A DNA stretch of 64,000 nt from assembly GCA_034670405.1 (NCBI GenBank), contig JAXDDX010000002.1, positions 4,000,001 through 4,064,000 of the forward strand, given 5' to 3'. Below, piece by piece: positions 15,001 to 26,609 of the stretch. Position 1 is the first letter of the stretch; each line of letters starts with the position of its first letter. Under the pieces are notes generated by a model. That model was given only the letters and a program-made list of their open reading frames with translations. It was not told the DNA's origin and did no database searches. The position numbers and the translations under genes were made by a program. The stretch is from Hoplostethus atlanticus (lineage: Eukaryota; Chordata; Actinopteri; Trachichthyiformes; Trachichthyidae).

Positions 15001-18000
15001 AGCCATATTTATCAGATTTTTTGTTTGCAAGCAACTGTACATGTAAGAAAAAAAAACTCTGGCACTTTGGACCCCACCTTCTCTGGTTCAAATCAACCTG
15101 GTCAATCACAGAGAGTTAAGATCAAAGGGCATGAGACTATAGATTACAGTTTAAGAAAGCACAGGGCACAAGGTGGCCCTATAGTTCCCTTTGGGAGGGG
15201 CAAGCGATAAGGGGTATTTTTAGTGTCACACTCTCTCTTTCTGCCTCTGCATCTTGCTCTTCTCCAAGTGCTGCAGATACAGGCAGGCAGGCAGGGGTGT
15301 CATATTACCTCAGTGTCCCATGTAAACCAGAGCCCAGTTTGCTGAGTCCTCTCCCAAAGGAATTAGTGGTATACAGATAGAGTCCGTCTGTGGCTAGGCA
15401 GCGCCCCAGGTCTGTGTCTGCAAGACACAGGGAGAGAAAAGAAGTAAATATCAACACAGGTGGACAATAACAGGAGAGAGAATAAGGATACTAAACAAGG
15501 TAGAGATATCTGTTTGTTTTCATTATCATTGTCTAAGACGACAGCAGGGACAGTCTAACATTGCTTTCTAAATTTACAGTTTCTGTGCTGCTCTGCCTTT
15601 ACTGGCATAAAGAAGTGCAGTCATATGTGATGTGTTCATTATATAAAAATGCTACTTTTTTCAATATCTGTAGCAGACATAATAAGCAATCACATCATTA
15701 TCCACCCACATGAAATTAGCCAAATGAGTCTGGAAGCGAGCAAAATGATTGGGTAAGATAAATCAGCTTTTTTGGTTGGTTCATTCAATCTGAGGATTTA
15801 GCTTTTCCCCAGCACAGATAATTCCTGGGGAGGGTGCTGTTGAGGTCTGGGCAGATTTGCATGGAGATTCATAACACAGGAGTACTGCTCTATGGTCGTA
15901 CAATAGTAAAGACTTCACCATGCAAACTTGATCCAGGTCAGTGCTCCTGCTCTCAGATACGTTATGCATATATGCCCTGATCATCTTGCATAGCTCCACA
16001 AGGTCAGCTCATCGATTGCTGGAGAAAGTGAAACATCACCCTCCCACCCCCTCCCATCCCCTGTCCCCTAAACCTCTCACAGTCAACATAAGCCCTAATG
16101 TCCTCACTATGCTCCAACGAGGCCAAATGAGCCCTGTCAATGGAAATGCGCTCTCTTCCCTCGCTCTTTATTGGGACTCTAACTGGAGGAATTCCAGACA
16201 AAGGGGAAGTATAAATAATCTAAAGGTGAATAAATAAATCATAATCGGGGCAGTATTATGAAGTAGGACAGGCATAGTCACTTCCTCTATACAACCAGCA
16301 AGCCAGAAAACTAGATATATACATGGCAAATAGATAATCACAATCACACACACAAGAATTGTACCTATTCTGACATGATAAATATCTTATGGTTGTACAA
16401 ATATAGAGAGAGCGAACACATAATAACATAGCAGCTCAAGCCAGAGAACCATAAATACAACGCCGCCCAAACATGACAGCCATCATTGCAAGGTATCATT
16501 ACTCTAAACATGTTCACAATGGCCAAAGGCAAATGGGGCTGAAAGAGCATGCAAAGGCAATTTACCTTTGCTCTCCGCCCCTCCAGCAGTACTATCAGGT
16601 GTGGGCAACATGTCCTCAAAACCCCAGGACACACTGTGCTTGCCCCCCAAGAGGCAAGATGGAGAGCCTGGCCCTCCTTCCAGGACCAAGAGTCTGGAGG
16701 AGGAGATACACAGAGTGGTTACACATCCAGAAAATCATTTAGGAACATATGAGGAGAGGAGCTGAAGTAATACACACACCTGTACAGCACATCCGCCACA
16801 GGGAGTTGGCCCAGGTCTGTTTGTTTCTGCAGCAGGTGAACCGTGTGGATGAAGGTCTTGAGGGATCCCCTGGAGAGCAGTCAGGCATATAAGTATGGAG
16901 GCCTCAAAATTTAGTGAGTGAAATCTCATTGTTTTGCCGTTCTGGAAATGTAAGGGAATTGGCGGTATCCCATCTAATGTACTGGAAATGAAAATGTAAC
17001 ATTTGTTGAATCTGAATAAAAAGGTTATTTTCCATTGCAATGAAACCTAGAGATTTTTTTCCCACTGCAACTCCCTGCAGTGTGTAATGTGTAACCTACA
17101 TACAGTATGCACACTGGTAATTTATTGCTTCCCTTCATCCAGGACTGAACTACTAACTGAACATATTCAACCCATTCTGCATTTGGGGAGACGGTCTTTA
17201 GAAGGAGAGGTCTATTCAAGTCCATTCTGCCAGTCCCCCATGCAAGAGCAGCTGAGGTTTGTTGCTCTAGCTTTGGAAAACAGCCTCAGCGGGACACGGA
17301 TGGTCGAAGGGAGGATAGACATTTACCAATACATAGGACATGTTGTGGTTATCCTTTGTACCATTGACCAGGGTGAGTGCATACATAGAAACCTAGTTTA
17401 GCTTTACAAGGAATGGGGAGGGGTCCTATTTCTCATCAGTGGATGAAAATTGTTAGGCTGAAAACAAAAAACCAGTATATAGAACTATTTCAATCCAAAA
17501 GTAACCAGTAAATGGGTAATTAAAAAGATAACAAATAATGACAAAAGCTTTTTGCCCACCAAAAAAGGCCCGCAGAATAAAAGATTGTGCAGACCACTGA
17601 TTTAAGCCCCAATAGGCAGGAGGCGGAGCCCTCCCTGTAGTTTTTCCCCACTTACAAACCATTTTGATGCCCTAGTAATTACTTCCCTTGCCATAGTGAA
17701 CACTAAAAGGGAGATTGTGCACCCTGCCATAATCCCTACTTCCAAACACTGCCATGGTAAATACCGGTGTTGTGAAGCATAATTGGATATCTTGGAAATA
17801 AGTTTTAAGTAGGTTTTTGACAGTTTGGAACTTTAAAGAAATCAAATGCTGCCCACATAGGGTTGTGTGGAACAGAGCCAGAAGCATTAGCCAAATCCAA
17901 AAATACAACGTGGAGCTCACTTCTCACTTCTTCTCTCATTTGGCTGATTTAATTTAGTGCCGATTTATGCTTGTGTGTTCCTAGCACCCAGAAAAAACAG

Positions 18001-21000
18001 GTATTCCTGCTTTTTGCACTGAAGTATCAACTAAACTGACTAGTGACAAAGGACTGATGATGCCCTCGCACAACTAGCTACACCCTTAACAGTCTATGTT
18101 TGTGACAGTGTTCACCTGCAGCAAAGGAAATAAACAACTAAAATGTGTTTGTTTTAAAATTCACCTGCAGTAAATCTGTCACTGCTGTAACCTTCCACAT
18201 GTGTATACTGTGTAGGCCAGATTTTTAAAGGACACATGTGTTACAGTGCTATCGGGAGATATCGGGAGGTAAAACCCTGTGAAAGATTGCCACATACTGT
18301 ATAGCTATGCATGAGCTATACAGCAGATAGCTCTTTAATTAGCTCCCAGTGTTGGTGAAAATGCATCAGGGCTGGATGGTTCGCCACAACAAAGGCCTCT
18401 CAGCCTCTACAGAGGCCACACAAAGAGTGGAAGGTTCTGGTTTTGACAAGTCAAGCTCAGTTGTCACCAGCAGAAGCCAGAGTGCAGACACTGCCAAAAA
18501 AGGATATTATGTTCTTCTGTGGGCTAGGTGACAAACACAAAAAACATAAGACCCCTTGTGGTAGATTTGTAGCTTAATCCTGTAGTAATGGGTTTAGCTT
18601 CTTTTGTTATTTGACATGTGAGCAAAGGACAAGGTGTTGCGTAGTAACTGTAATCATCAAAATTAGAAACATGCATACACAGTATTTTCATCAGATTTAT
18701 AAAACCCTATGTGGTGTTCACACGTTGATCCGGTTTAGAAATCTCAATCATTGTGAAAGGCCCACTCATACAATTAGCCATACATGAATGTCGACACATG
18801 CCTATTTAACCTGGTCTGTGCATAAATGAGTCATTATCATGATTTGGTTGTAAGACAAGTGTCGTCAAGTGTCTTACGAAAAATGTCGGACGGACTGGTT
18901 TGTTTATGTTATTTTAGAAAAGGTACAACGATATAATTGACTTAATAGAGGACGAGGAAATGTTAACTACACTTTTATTGCGGAGGAGACAGAGGAGAAA
19001 GAGGTCATGGTCTGTGTGTCCGGTAATGCCATCTCGACCAGCTACACAGCTGTTTCTCCATGAAGATGACAGAAGGCTTGATCCAGCCAACCAATGAAAA
19101 TGTAAGACGATCAATGACGACATTTACGACGTTTACAAATCTCCAAGGACAAGACGCCGTCGGATGACATATTTTTGACGTCATTTCTGTTGTGTCACCC
19201 TGTCAACAGACACTTGTCATACAACCATAAAACAGCCTTAAGTTTTGTATTGGCAACATCCTCTTCCTGTGCCAAAGCAGCCATTGTATCATTACGCACA
19301 GCCATTATGCACCGCTATAATATTGTGAGCCATAATAGCTTATTGATTGATACGTCATGAGCTTAGGTCTAATTTATCTTCCAATATGTGCGTTATTCTT
19401 ATTCCACAACACTGTATGGTTTGGTGACAATATGTAAACCTATTTAGTCTCACTAGAATAACAATTAGTATAGATAGCAACTAGTAAAATCGCAACAGCA
19501 ACTAGCGACCAGTGACCAAAACGTGTCCAATGTTTAGTGACTAGTGCTTTGTAGGGAATAAATTATAAAACGGCCTGCCATTGTGTGAGGGAGAGGATGG
19601 GACAATGGGAAAAAGGTATGAGTCTCTCAATGCAGCTGTGTGTTCTGCTGCTAGTATGGTCTCACCTGGCGCAGGCAAGGGCCACGAGGGCAGCAGCGGC
19701 GTTCTCCCTCTGTCTGTGTGCATGGAGAATCTGCATCTGAGCCTGCCCCTGTGTTTGGCCTGTCTGCTGGGCACCATCCTCCAGCCAGGAGCAGAGCAAT
19801 CCCTCCAGGCCATTGAGGCAGTCACCGGGCTCTTTGCTGAGGCTGAGCGGCTGGCAGTCCCGCAGGCAGGCTAGCAGTACCTCTGCTGTGACCCCGCAGA
19901 GTGCCGGGTCACTGCGAGTCTGGGACTGCAGAAGCGGGAAGACTAGCAGCAGACCCACACGGGACGTGAAGGGCGCCTGCTCCGGTTGCTGCAGCAGACC
20001 TTGTCGTTTGAGCAGGGCCAAGGCCTCCTCATCAGCGCCTCCGGCCCCCTCTCGCTCCTGCTGCTCCTCCAAGGCCAGCTGCCGCTGCGCCCCCCACAGG
20101 CCACGCAGAGCATTGAGACGGTACTCCAGCAGGCGTGCGTATGCATTGCTCTGATTCCCGCAGACAGCACGCAGACGCTCGGCCAACTCAACCGGGTTCT
20201 TCGTCTCAAAAGTTAGGATCTGGCACAAAGGATGGAGGTGGAGGGAACAGGAGAAAGGTCGGAAAAAAAGAGGGAGATATTAACAGTAGTCATAACTGTC
20301 GTAATTGGTCTGTAGCTTTGTAGAAAAACAAAGAGTGAGGCAGATATCTCAAAGTGATGATGGCACCCTACAGAGTGCATTCACTTCACTTACACACAAA
20401 TGAGATTTGCTATGTCAGAAGGCAGATTCACTCAAATAATATGTGGCTAAATCAAATCTAGGAGAGAAGCACAGCAGTGGAGTCTTTGAATTTCACTGAC
20501 ATGGACTTAAATGAAAAAAGACACTGTGTTCGAGTTCACCTTAGTCTGAAATTTCACCAGAGAATTATTTCTAAGAATATTTGGCTTCGTCAACATTCAA
20601 CCGGGAACTGCTGCAACAGAGGGACGGAGATAAAAATCCTCTTCAAACTGGAATCCTTGACCAAACCTATGGGCAGGGTCAGACTATTTACGCAACAATC
20701 AGCGTGGTCGGAGATGGCCATTTGCTCCACACAGAAGTATTACAGTGTGGGCCAATATGCCACTGAAATTTTAGATTTGAGCTGTCTTATTGATTTTCAA
20801 AATGCCTATGGTTTATTGTTATAACTCATATTTACAGTCTACTACGATCATTTTCAAAATGTAAGGCCTGGTGTGTATAGTTCTGTTGGCTAGGAAGTAA
20901 TGGTCAAAGAATGCAAGGCACATTTGGGCTAGCCTATCAGAGAAAAGAGAGAGAGAGAAAGAGAAAACAATGTGCTTCATATGCACTTAGGCAGCATTTC

Positions 21001-24000
21001 AGATATTGATTACACTGTGTGGCCCAAGAATCATGCACTAGGAAAAAAATCCATTATACCATTTAGCAGGCACAATCTGTATTGATTCCATTTCAGAAAT
21101 GCTACTAATGTTACGGTAACACTCCTTAACTGGACACTGGGCCTTCTCCACCTTGGTCTGCAAAAAGACTGCTGCAAGTGGATAAAAATAGTCAGCATCT
21201 CAACACCTACGGTCTTATGGCACTGCATGACCTAGTCAGGCAGGTCTAAAAGAACAAAAATGCTGTGGATCATACTATTACCCAAACTAGAAGGACATGG
21301 GTATGGCAATATAACAACGAAAGAACGCCTTGATGACCATTTGCTAGAGGTGGAAGGAGATAATTGCTCTGGTGGGCATCAACATGGATATTCCATTTCT
21401 ATCTCAGCTTTGCTTTTCAAGCATTTTTTCCAGTATAGCTTTAAACTCACAATAACTATATTTATGCGTTTTTACTCTCTGTGTCCAAATGTGTGCCTGT
21501 CCCCCTTTCCAAAAAGCTCATTAATGTGACAAGCTGATGAGTCCCACCTACATACATGTTATTATTTTTGCTCAATTTAAATCCTTGCCAGCTTGTTCCT
21601 TATCCACTTTAGTTAGACCCTTTTGTGTAGAGAGTGCAGTTGTTTACCTTACAAACCATTTACCTCAAACTCCAGTTTAAGACCATGGCTTGTTATCAGT
21701 GTCGACTGATTGTCACAGATGAACTATTACTTTGTAGCCTATTGAATACTGTGGACCCCAAATCAATGGTACATGTGGGAGTTCATATAAATCCAAACAT
21801 GTCCAATTTGCTACTACTATTGTGTAACTTGCTATAATGCCCCATGTTTGGTACTGTGGCATTAAATACTTACACATGAGATATTGCATTCAGAGCTTAC
21901 CACAATGTGAGTACACAAAATTGCCTTCAAACTTTAATGTGAAGTTTGTGCATGCTGCCAAAGGTACACTCAGCAGTATCTCATGCATTTCCCCAAGTGA
22001 AAGGTCCAGCTGACAGTTAACATCTTTTAGCCAGCAATTCCACAAAGTCTTTCTTCTTGTTTTGGAACTAGTTAAACAATAAGTGGAGGTTGCACTTAAG
22101 CTGTAGTGCTTTGCTTCTCAATGTTTCTAAGCAGGCCTAATCTACCATCAACAGGGAGTGATCAAATGTAGAATTGAACAGTCACAATAATTATTTTACC
22201 AATCACACTACGAGCCTAGAAAAGAGCCTCCAAACAGTGGTTTGTTATCTGTCTGAGTGTCTGGTAGAGTAGATAAACTTCATAGCCACAGCTAAAATAA
22301 CCCAGCATTTGGCTGATGGCTTTCTTAGTATCTAATGCTTGTATCTAATTGAATGGGAGGGAGAGCAATACCAAACACGTAATTTATGAAACCAGCTTCA
22401 ATAATTTAGACCTCAGTATTCAACAACAATTAATGGGTCTACGTTGTGATGCTGTCAAGAGGAAAAAGACATCTGAGGCTAGAAATAACCCTGCATTCAT
22501 GTAGAACTGAGATGCTTTACCAAACATCAGATCTCTTAATTAACCAGTGTACCAACCAGTCTTCCAACTAGTGCAACATGTGCATGATGATGAGTAAAAA
22601 AACAATATGCTGAGATACAAAGATATAATCAACAGTTTGTAGGCAATTGCTGCAATTTCCTTACCGATATGTGGGAAAAAAATGTTTATGATGACTAAAG
22701 CATTTCAGAATGAGTGTGAATGTACGTTTCAAAATGTTAAGTACACTTTGGGCCCAAACTTCCACGTATTGAAATGTTCCAAACATCATGTTCTTTCAAC
22801 CAGCCTCCATTCCCAAGGAGTTTGGATAAAAAGAGGTTATACTGTAGTACTACAACCAATTGTATTTGCCCAGTCGTGTGCACCACACTGTACATTATAA
22901 AAATGAAGTCAAGCAAGAAGTATAAGTTGATGAGCACAATAGCCTTCACCCAATTGCAGCATACCCACTGCCTATGGGAAACCTCCATGACAAGGTACAG
23001 AAAAAGCTGTGCCACCATGCCGATCCCCCCAACGTATTACTATGGGCTAAGAATACCATACTTACAAATAAATCACATATTTTGCTATGTTAGCATATGA
23101 ATATGGATGCCTTGCCATTTAACTTCATAGAATCTATCTACAAGTAGACAGGACTGGGTAGCAGTGTCACTAACAGTTTTACATGTTTCATTAATAGAAG
23201 TTAAAATTTGACTGATAATAAATGTAGCAATGACAATATCAGTAGTAAGAGAGGCTAGCCTAATTATGGCTAACCTACTGTAACATTTTAAGCGATGTGA
23301 AACACGTTCATTAGTCTAATATTCATTATCCACCAGCAACCAGACATTACTGATACCAAAAGTGAATGGTCTTTAAGAGAGAATACTGATGCAAGCTTAC
23401 TTTCTAGATTGCTCTGTACAACTAACCTTCGCTGATTTACCTGGTAATAGGTAAATCCACCCTCAGTTTTGTAATTTACCTTTTTATTGTGTGATTTTCT
23501 ACATTTTCCAGAATGCCTTTGACAAACCTCAGAGAATTGACATGAATTTGCTGCTGCTACTGCATCCATGTCACATGGGACTAAACGGAAAGATGGGAAG
23601 ATTTCCCATTGCTCCGACCTGGAAGCATTCACATGTCCAACTCGTTGGGAAGCCCTTGGCTATTGCTAGCTAGCTTCATAGCAATAACTCTTTAACAAGT
23701 TGCTTTGTCAACTAAATGAACTGCAGCAGGTTCTTCATCCAGTTAATCATGAACAGAGTTGATTGTGCAGAAGCATACTAGTGTGAATATAACTAGTAGC
23801 TAATTATCATTTCTATTACCTTGAACTGTGGACTTTTTTAGATTCACAGCAATCATGTTTGACATCATTATTGTCATTGGACATTATTTATCTTCTCAGG
23901 TGGGAGATATCGCAGCCTTCAGAAAGTTCCCATATTTCCCAGTCGGAATTACCACTACTAGGTTGATGTGATCGTTTTTTCCCAGTCGGAAAATGAATGC

Positions 24001-25440
24001 ATCAGCTGTGGGTTTTACGTGTAGGTGGAGAGAGCCATAGCGGTAGTGCTGCCTGTTGTTGCCAGTGGAGAAAAAGGTAAAGTCTGCCCCTTATGCAAAA
24101 CACAACATGACACCAAAACCTGATGCTTACCGTTGATGTTTTAGATTGTTGAAATGTTGTCTCCTATTAAAGCTGCGCTGGCAAAAGCTCAACGTGACGT
24201 CACGTCGTCCACGTTTGGACAATTAATCACGAAGATATGAAATACAGGGTACATAGCCAATAGCTGTTAACGTGTTTTAAGGTGTTTTTTCTCTTTAGCG
24301 TTCAGTCTCTATCGGCACCTGTGTCATATCTTAAGCTGCTAGCAATAAATTCACTTCCGGTTTTACGATATTGCCTGTAAAATAAAAGCGTGGCTTCTAG
24401 CTTGTACCCGACTGGAATTAATGTCAGGAAAGAGGCTTTGTGTGAAACGACAGTTGGCTGTATAGCTATCTTAAGAACCACAATTCCATACCTGACATAG
24501 CATTTAAAGTTTAAAGTACACCAATACAGGCTATATTTTGTTTAATGTTTAATGATCACTGTGGTCTAATAAGTGGATTTTGCTGTTGTCCAAATGCTAC
24601 AACAGCTGTGTCACCTATAGTGTTTAAATGTCTGTAGATTCTGATATAAATGATGCTACAGAGAATATTGGTCTCCACGTTGGCTAGATTTGTTTAACAA
24701 TAGATGTAGAGACCAATAAATGTGGTTAAATAAGTGCAGATCTGGCATTTTGAGGGGGTTGGCTGCATACAAAAGCTACTGCATCAACAATGTCACCTAT
24801 ACAATGTTGAAGCTTTAATACATGATACCCGATGTGCGAGAGTGGCAGTATGTACCATTTATGCAGCTTGTTTAGTTATAACAGCATATAATCTATAATC
24901 TATATCATAGGTATCCTGGGTTATTTCACTAATATCTCAAATCAAATGTACTTGTTGACGCTACTATTTGCAATAATTTGTGACCAAAACACTGACTTTA
25001 CACTTAACATAAATATTTGTCTTTACAGCAATTAATATTTCATTAACACGTTTGACTCGAAATACCAATGTACTTTGAAATTGACTTTTATTTTGAAAAA
25101 CAGTAACCGGTAACGTATTAAAGACTGTTGCTGACTTGATAACAAGCAGGGTTGGAACTAGAGAACGTTAGCACTAACCGTTATCACTGACTGTCTGAAT
25201 GGATGTTGCTGTTGAAAATGAAAACATTTACATTAAAAGAACCAAGTAGTAGTAGTGTCATACGTGTGTGTGTGTGTGTGATCTTTCACCTACCTCTTGC
25301 TCAGTGTCCCCCTGCTCTGACACTCCAATTTCACTGGGCAATTCAGCCAGATCTGTGACCCGAATAAGTCCATCGTGAAGGAAAATTGTCTCCTCCTTCA
25401 CTGAGAGCCACTGGGACGAATCCACGGCCCCGGAGCCCAT
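1..25440 (-). CDS. hectd4: hectd4, HECT-domain E3 ubiquitin ligase (5' part, 43 exons, runs off left edge)
   Basis: Giant E3 ubiquitin ligase of the HECT class (human HECTD4, about 4000 residues). About 2290 N-terminal codons are here; the catalytic HECT domain lies outside the window. The start is the ATG at 25440, giving a protein beginning MGSGAVDSSQWLSVKEET. Exons, 5' to 3': 25440-25294, 20219-19666, 16869-16780, 16693-16566, 15417-15309, 14687-14549, 14077-13907, 13809-13617, 13510-13349, 12954-12847, 12734-12594, 12506-12271, 12175-12033, 11444-11374, 11277-11172, 11030-10910, 10807-10679, 10320-10196, 10002-9849, 9744-9641, 9538-9334, 9193-9074, 8936-8832, 8720-8557, 8314-8069, 7966-7774, 6610-6506, 6409-6321, 6206-6034, 5396-5261, 5159-5015, 4510-4344, 3840-3694, 3582-3398, 2989-2836, 2742-2462, 2309-2066, 2020-1882, 1761-1559, 977-842, 667-485, 336-184, 71-1. 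Phase is continuous across all of them; the acceptor at 2309 is the weakest. Residues about 1044-1187 look like a beta-sandwich, CUB-like module (PGARCLYLRFDSRCSSQYDY ... TVTFSFEMRSG ... MWGFSCTV). Exons 5-7 resemble beta-propeller strands. The name rests on recognised sequence and the rph3a neighbourhood. Confidence 0.85.
3694..3840 (-). other. hectd4: hectd4 exon with GC donor and (TG)n-flanked acceptor; candidate regulated exon
   Basis: This 147-nt coding exon enters and leaves in phase 2, so skipping it would keep the frame. Its donor is CACCAG|GCAAGAG rather than GT. No GT donor fits, and the phase of the next exon (G|AGT GAG) confirms the GC site. On the sense strand its acceptor is preceded by (TG)21, then CTGTCTTTGCAG. 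A weak donor plus a UG tract at the 3' splice site is the arrangement known from CFTR exon 9 and other TDP-43-sensitive exons. Regulated skipping is an inference. Confidence 0.75.
3853..3894. repeat. (CA)21 microsatellite
   Basis: Perfect CA dinucleotide run on the plus strand, read as (TG)n on the hectd4 sense strand, ending about 12 nt before a 3' splice site. Confidence 0.98.
4165..4290 (+). repeat. SINE-like teleost repeat fragment
   Basis: The stretch reads like a degraded copy of a dispersed fish repeat of the form 'tttgcctttatttgatag ... agagagacaaggaag ... agcaggatgacatgcaac ... gcgggtcc', lying in a hectd4 intron. I recognise the pattern of gene-desert repeats in teleosts but cannot assign a family name. 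Confidence 0.5.
6611..7773. other. hectd4 intron, no recognised feature
   Basis: A 1.16-kb intron between two hectd4 exons. Around 7082-7147 there are short repeated GATCGGATC-type words (gcgatcggatcgtgattgg and atgatcggatctcag), which suggests an old transposon fragment. I see no additional exon on either strand. Confidence 0.6.
8997..9024. repeat. (GT)n microsatellite in hectd4 intron
   Basis: GT dinucleotide run on the plus strand, (CA)n on the hectd4 sense strand, about 60 nt upstream of the acceptor of the exon at 8832-8936. Confidence 0.95.
11510..11975. mobile_element. MITE-like element with inverted ends in hectd4 intron
   Basis: The word GTTTGGGGACACCT at 11527-11540 recurs as its exact reverse complement at 11945-11958, enclosing about 400 bp of AT-rich non-coding sequence. 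The left end begins TATACACTGCCCGTCAAAGG, a form common in dispersed non-autonomous fish DNA transposons ('tatacact..cgttcaaaagtttgggg'). Exact ends and target duplications are not clear. No coding capacity. Confidence 0.6.
16870..19665. other. hectd4 intron 2 (2.8 kb)
   Basis: Non-coding apart from a PIF/Harbinger relic at 18846-19226. The flanking exons join in phase (both phase 2) without any exon between them, and I found no further splice-compatible open frame. Confidence 0.7.
18846..19226. mobile_element. PIF/Harbinger-type DNA transposon relic
   Basis: The left end GGTTGTAAGACAAGTGTC is matched by the reverse complement of the right end GACACTTGTCATACAACC with one mismatch, giving an element of 381 bp. 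Inside, the plus strand around 18950-19080 can be read as an acidic stretch followed by LLLRRRQRRKRSWSV, which resembles the start of HARBI1-like transposases. The rest of the transposase is missing. The 3-bp target duplication expected for this superfamily is not obvious, so superfamily assignment is tentative. Confidence 0.55.
20220..25293. other. hectd4 intron 1 (5.1 kb)
   Basis: A long first intron between the N-terminal coding exon and exon 2, which join in phase 0. It is mostly AT-rich with no exon I can support. Near 24.0-24.4 kb it becomes CpG-containing and holds a perfect 14-bp palindrome with a CRE (see separate entry). A (GT)n tract at about 25264-25280 lies just downstream of the exon 1 donor. 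Confidence 0.7.
24192..24205. promoter_or_regulatory. Palindromic CRE site in hectd4 intron 1
   Basis: ACGTGACGTCACGT is a perfect 14-bp palindrome containing the full cAMP response element TGACGTCA at 24195-24202. Full-site palindromic CREs with CpG-containing flanks are typical of promoters bound by CREB/ATF proteins. On the plus strand a donor-like AAAAAG|GTAAAG follows an open GC-richer stretch near 24074-24080. Promoter activity is inference. Confidence 0.4.
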
Positions 25441-25800
25441 CGCTCTCTCCTCCGACAAAGATGCCAAAGAGGTCGAACATTAAAAATTCAGTAACTGAAA
25501 ATGACAGAAACGCCCTAGCTAGCCTGCTAGCTAGCTACAATAACATATCGTCGCCGTCCACTTAATGATGATGTTTGAGAAGGTAGACTGTATTCCTATC
25601 GATACGCGCTGGTTGTCAGCTAACCGACTACAGCAAGGCAATGGACAGGGCAGGTCCTCTTCATATAATACAGGTGCTCATACCGTGCCAATAGCGGCTG
25701 CTAGCTGGGTGGCTGAGTGGCTGGCTGGCTGGTTTGGTTAGCTAGTAGCATAGCCAGCTAACGGTAGCTAACGCGTACGCTCGTTGCCGACCAGTGGGCG
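25441..25800 (-). promoter_or_regulatory. hectd4 5' region and probable promoter
   Basis: Upstream of the hectd4 ATG. The sequence is richer in CpG and contains repeated GCTAGC and GGCTGGCTGG words around 25517-25760, with no TATA box I can place. Another possible ATG upstream (about 25480) is out of frame with the protein. The transcription start is not determinable by eye. Confidence 0.4.
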
Positions 25801-26403
25801 TGACACTCGTAATAAATCCGTTATTACACTGCACCTTTAAAAATTATATTTTTCTAGATGTAGACGGCATCTGAAGTAAGCCCCCTTCAAGTAAAAAATG
25901 AAGACCAGACAGCTCCGTAAACGGTCCAACCCCTGTAGCAGTGGTTGGATAAGATAATGAGAAGCTCCCAGCTGTCAGTACGACGCCATGTTTCCAAGGC
26001 CCACTAGCTGTTCCCAGCATGCACTGCGGGCTAGAATAAGATGTCAAAGAATTATGAGTTGATTACGGTGCTAACCAGCTAACAGAATATTAACCAACTA
26101 ATTGATAGTACAAGTAAAGGGGGTAATTCTAATTATAAGTATAATAATATACCGTCGTTTCCTGTTTTACGGTAAAGTAACCCGGGAATATTTTATTCAA
26201 AACTTCTCATTCATTATCATTTGTAGCAGATTGTAGGCTGTTTTGGAAAGCAGAGCAGTACAGAGTATCTAATTATCCCCCGTTGACTCGATTTGCAATG
26301 CAGATACTAGGGCGCCACCCTGTGGATATTTGTGGAAATGCCCTTGACATAATGTGATTCCAAATCAATTCATTAATTCATACAGAATTCAAAAATAAAT
26401 GAT
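25801..26403. other. Intergenic spacer between hectd4 and pla2g3
   Basis: About 600 bp between the hectd4 5' region and the pla2g3 poly(A) signal. I see no exon, only unassigned repeat-like sequence. Confidence 0.6.
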
Positions 26404-26409
26404 TTTATT
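26404..26409 (-). terminator. pla2g3: pla2g3 poly(A) signal
   Basis: TTTATT on the plus strand is AATAAA in the pla2g3 direction, about 200 nt after its stop codon. It is the first canonical signal downstream of the gene. Confidence 0.55.
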
Positions 26410-26609
26410 GCGTTTTCTGTGTGTAAATTAGTATTATGTGGCCTTACATTACAGGTCTGTATTAATATATTATGTGTCCAGGGTATACTCAATATATCAA
26501 AAGCTGAGCGCTTGATTCTTTCTTCTATTCTCATTTTACATTACAACTCATTTTATAATCACGTGAGCTGTGCAATACAATCAGCCACTCTTCCCAGGCT
26601 CAACAATCC

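Noticed and set aside
19813-20154. Plus-strand open frame of 113 codons
   Set aside because: Antisense of the large hectd4 exon at 19666-20219, whose high GC keeps all frames open.
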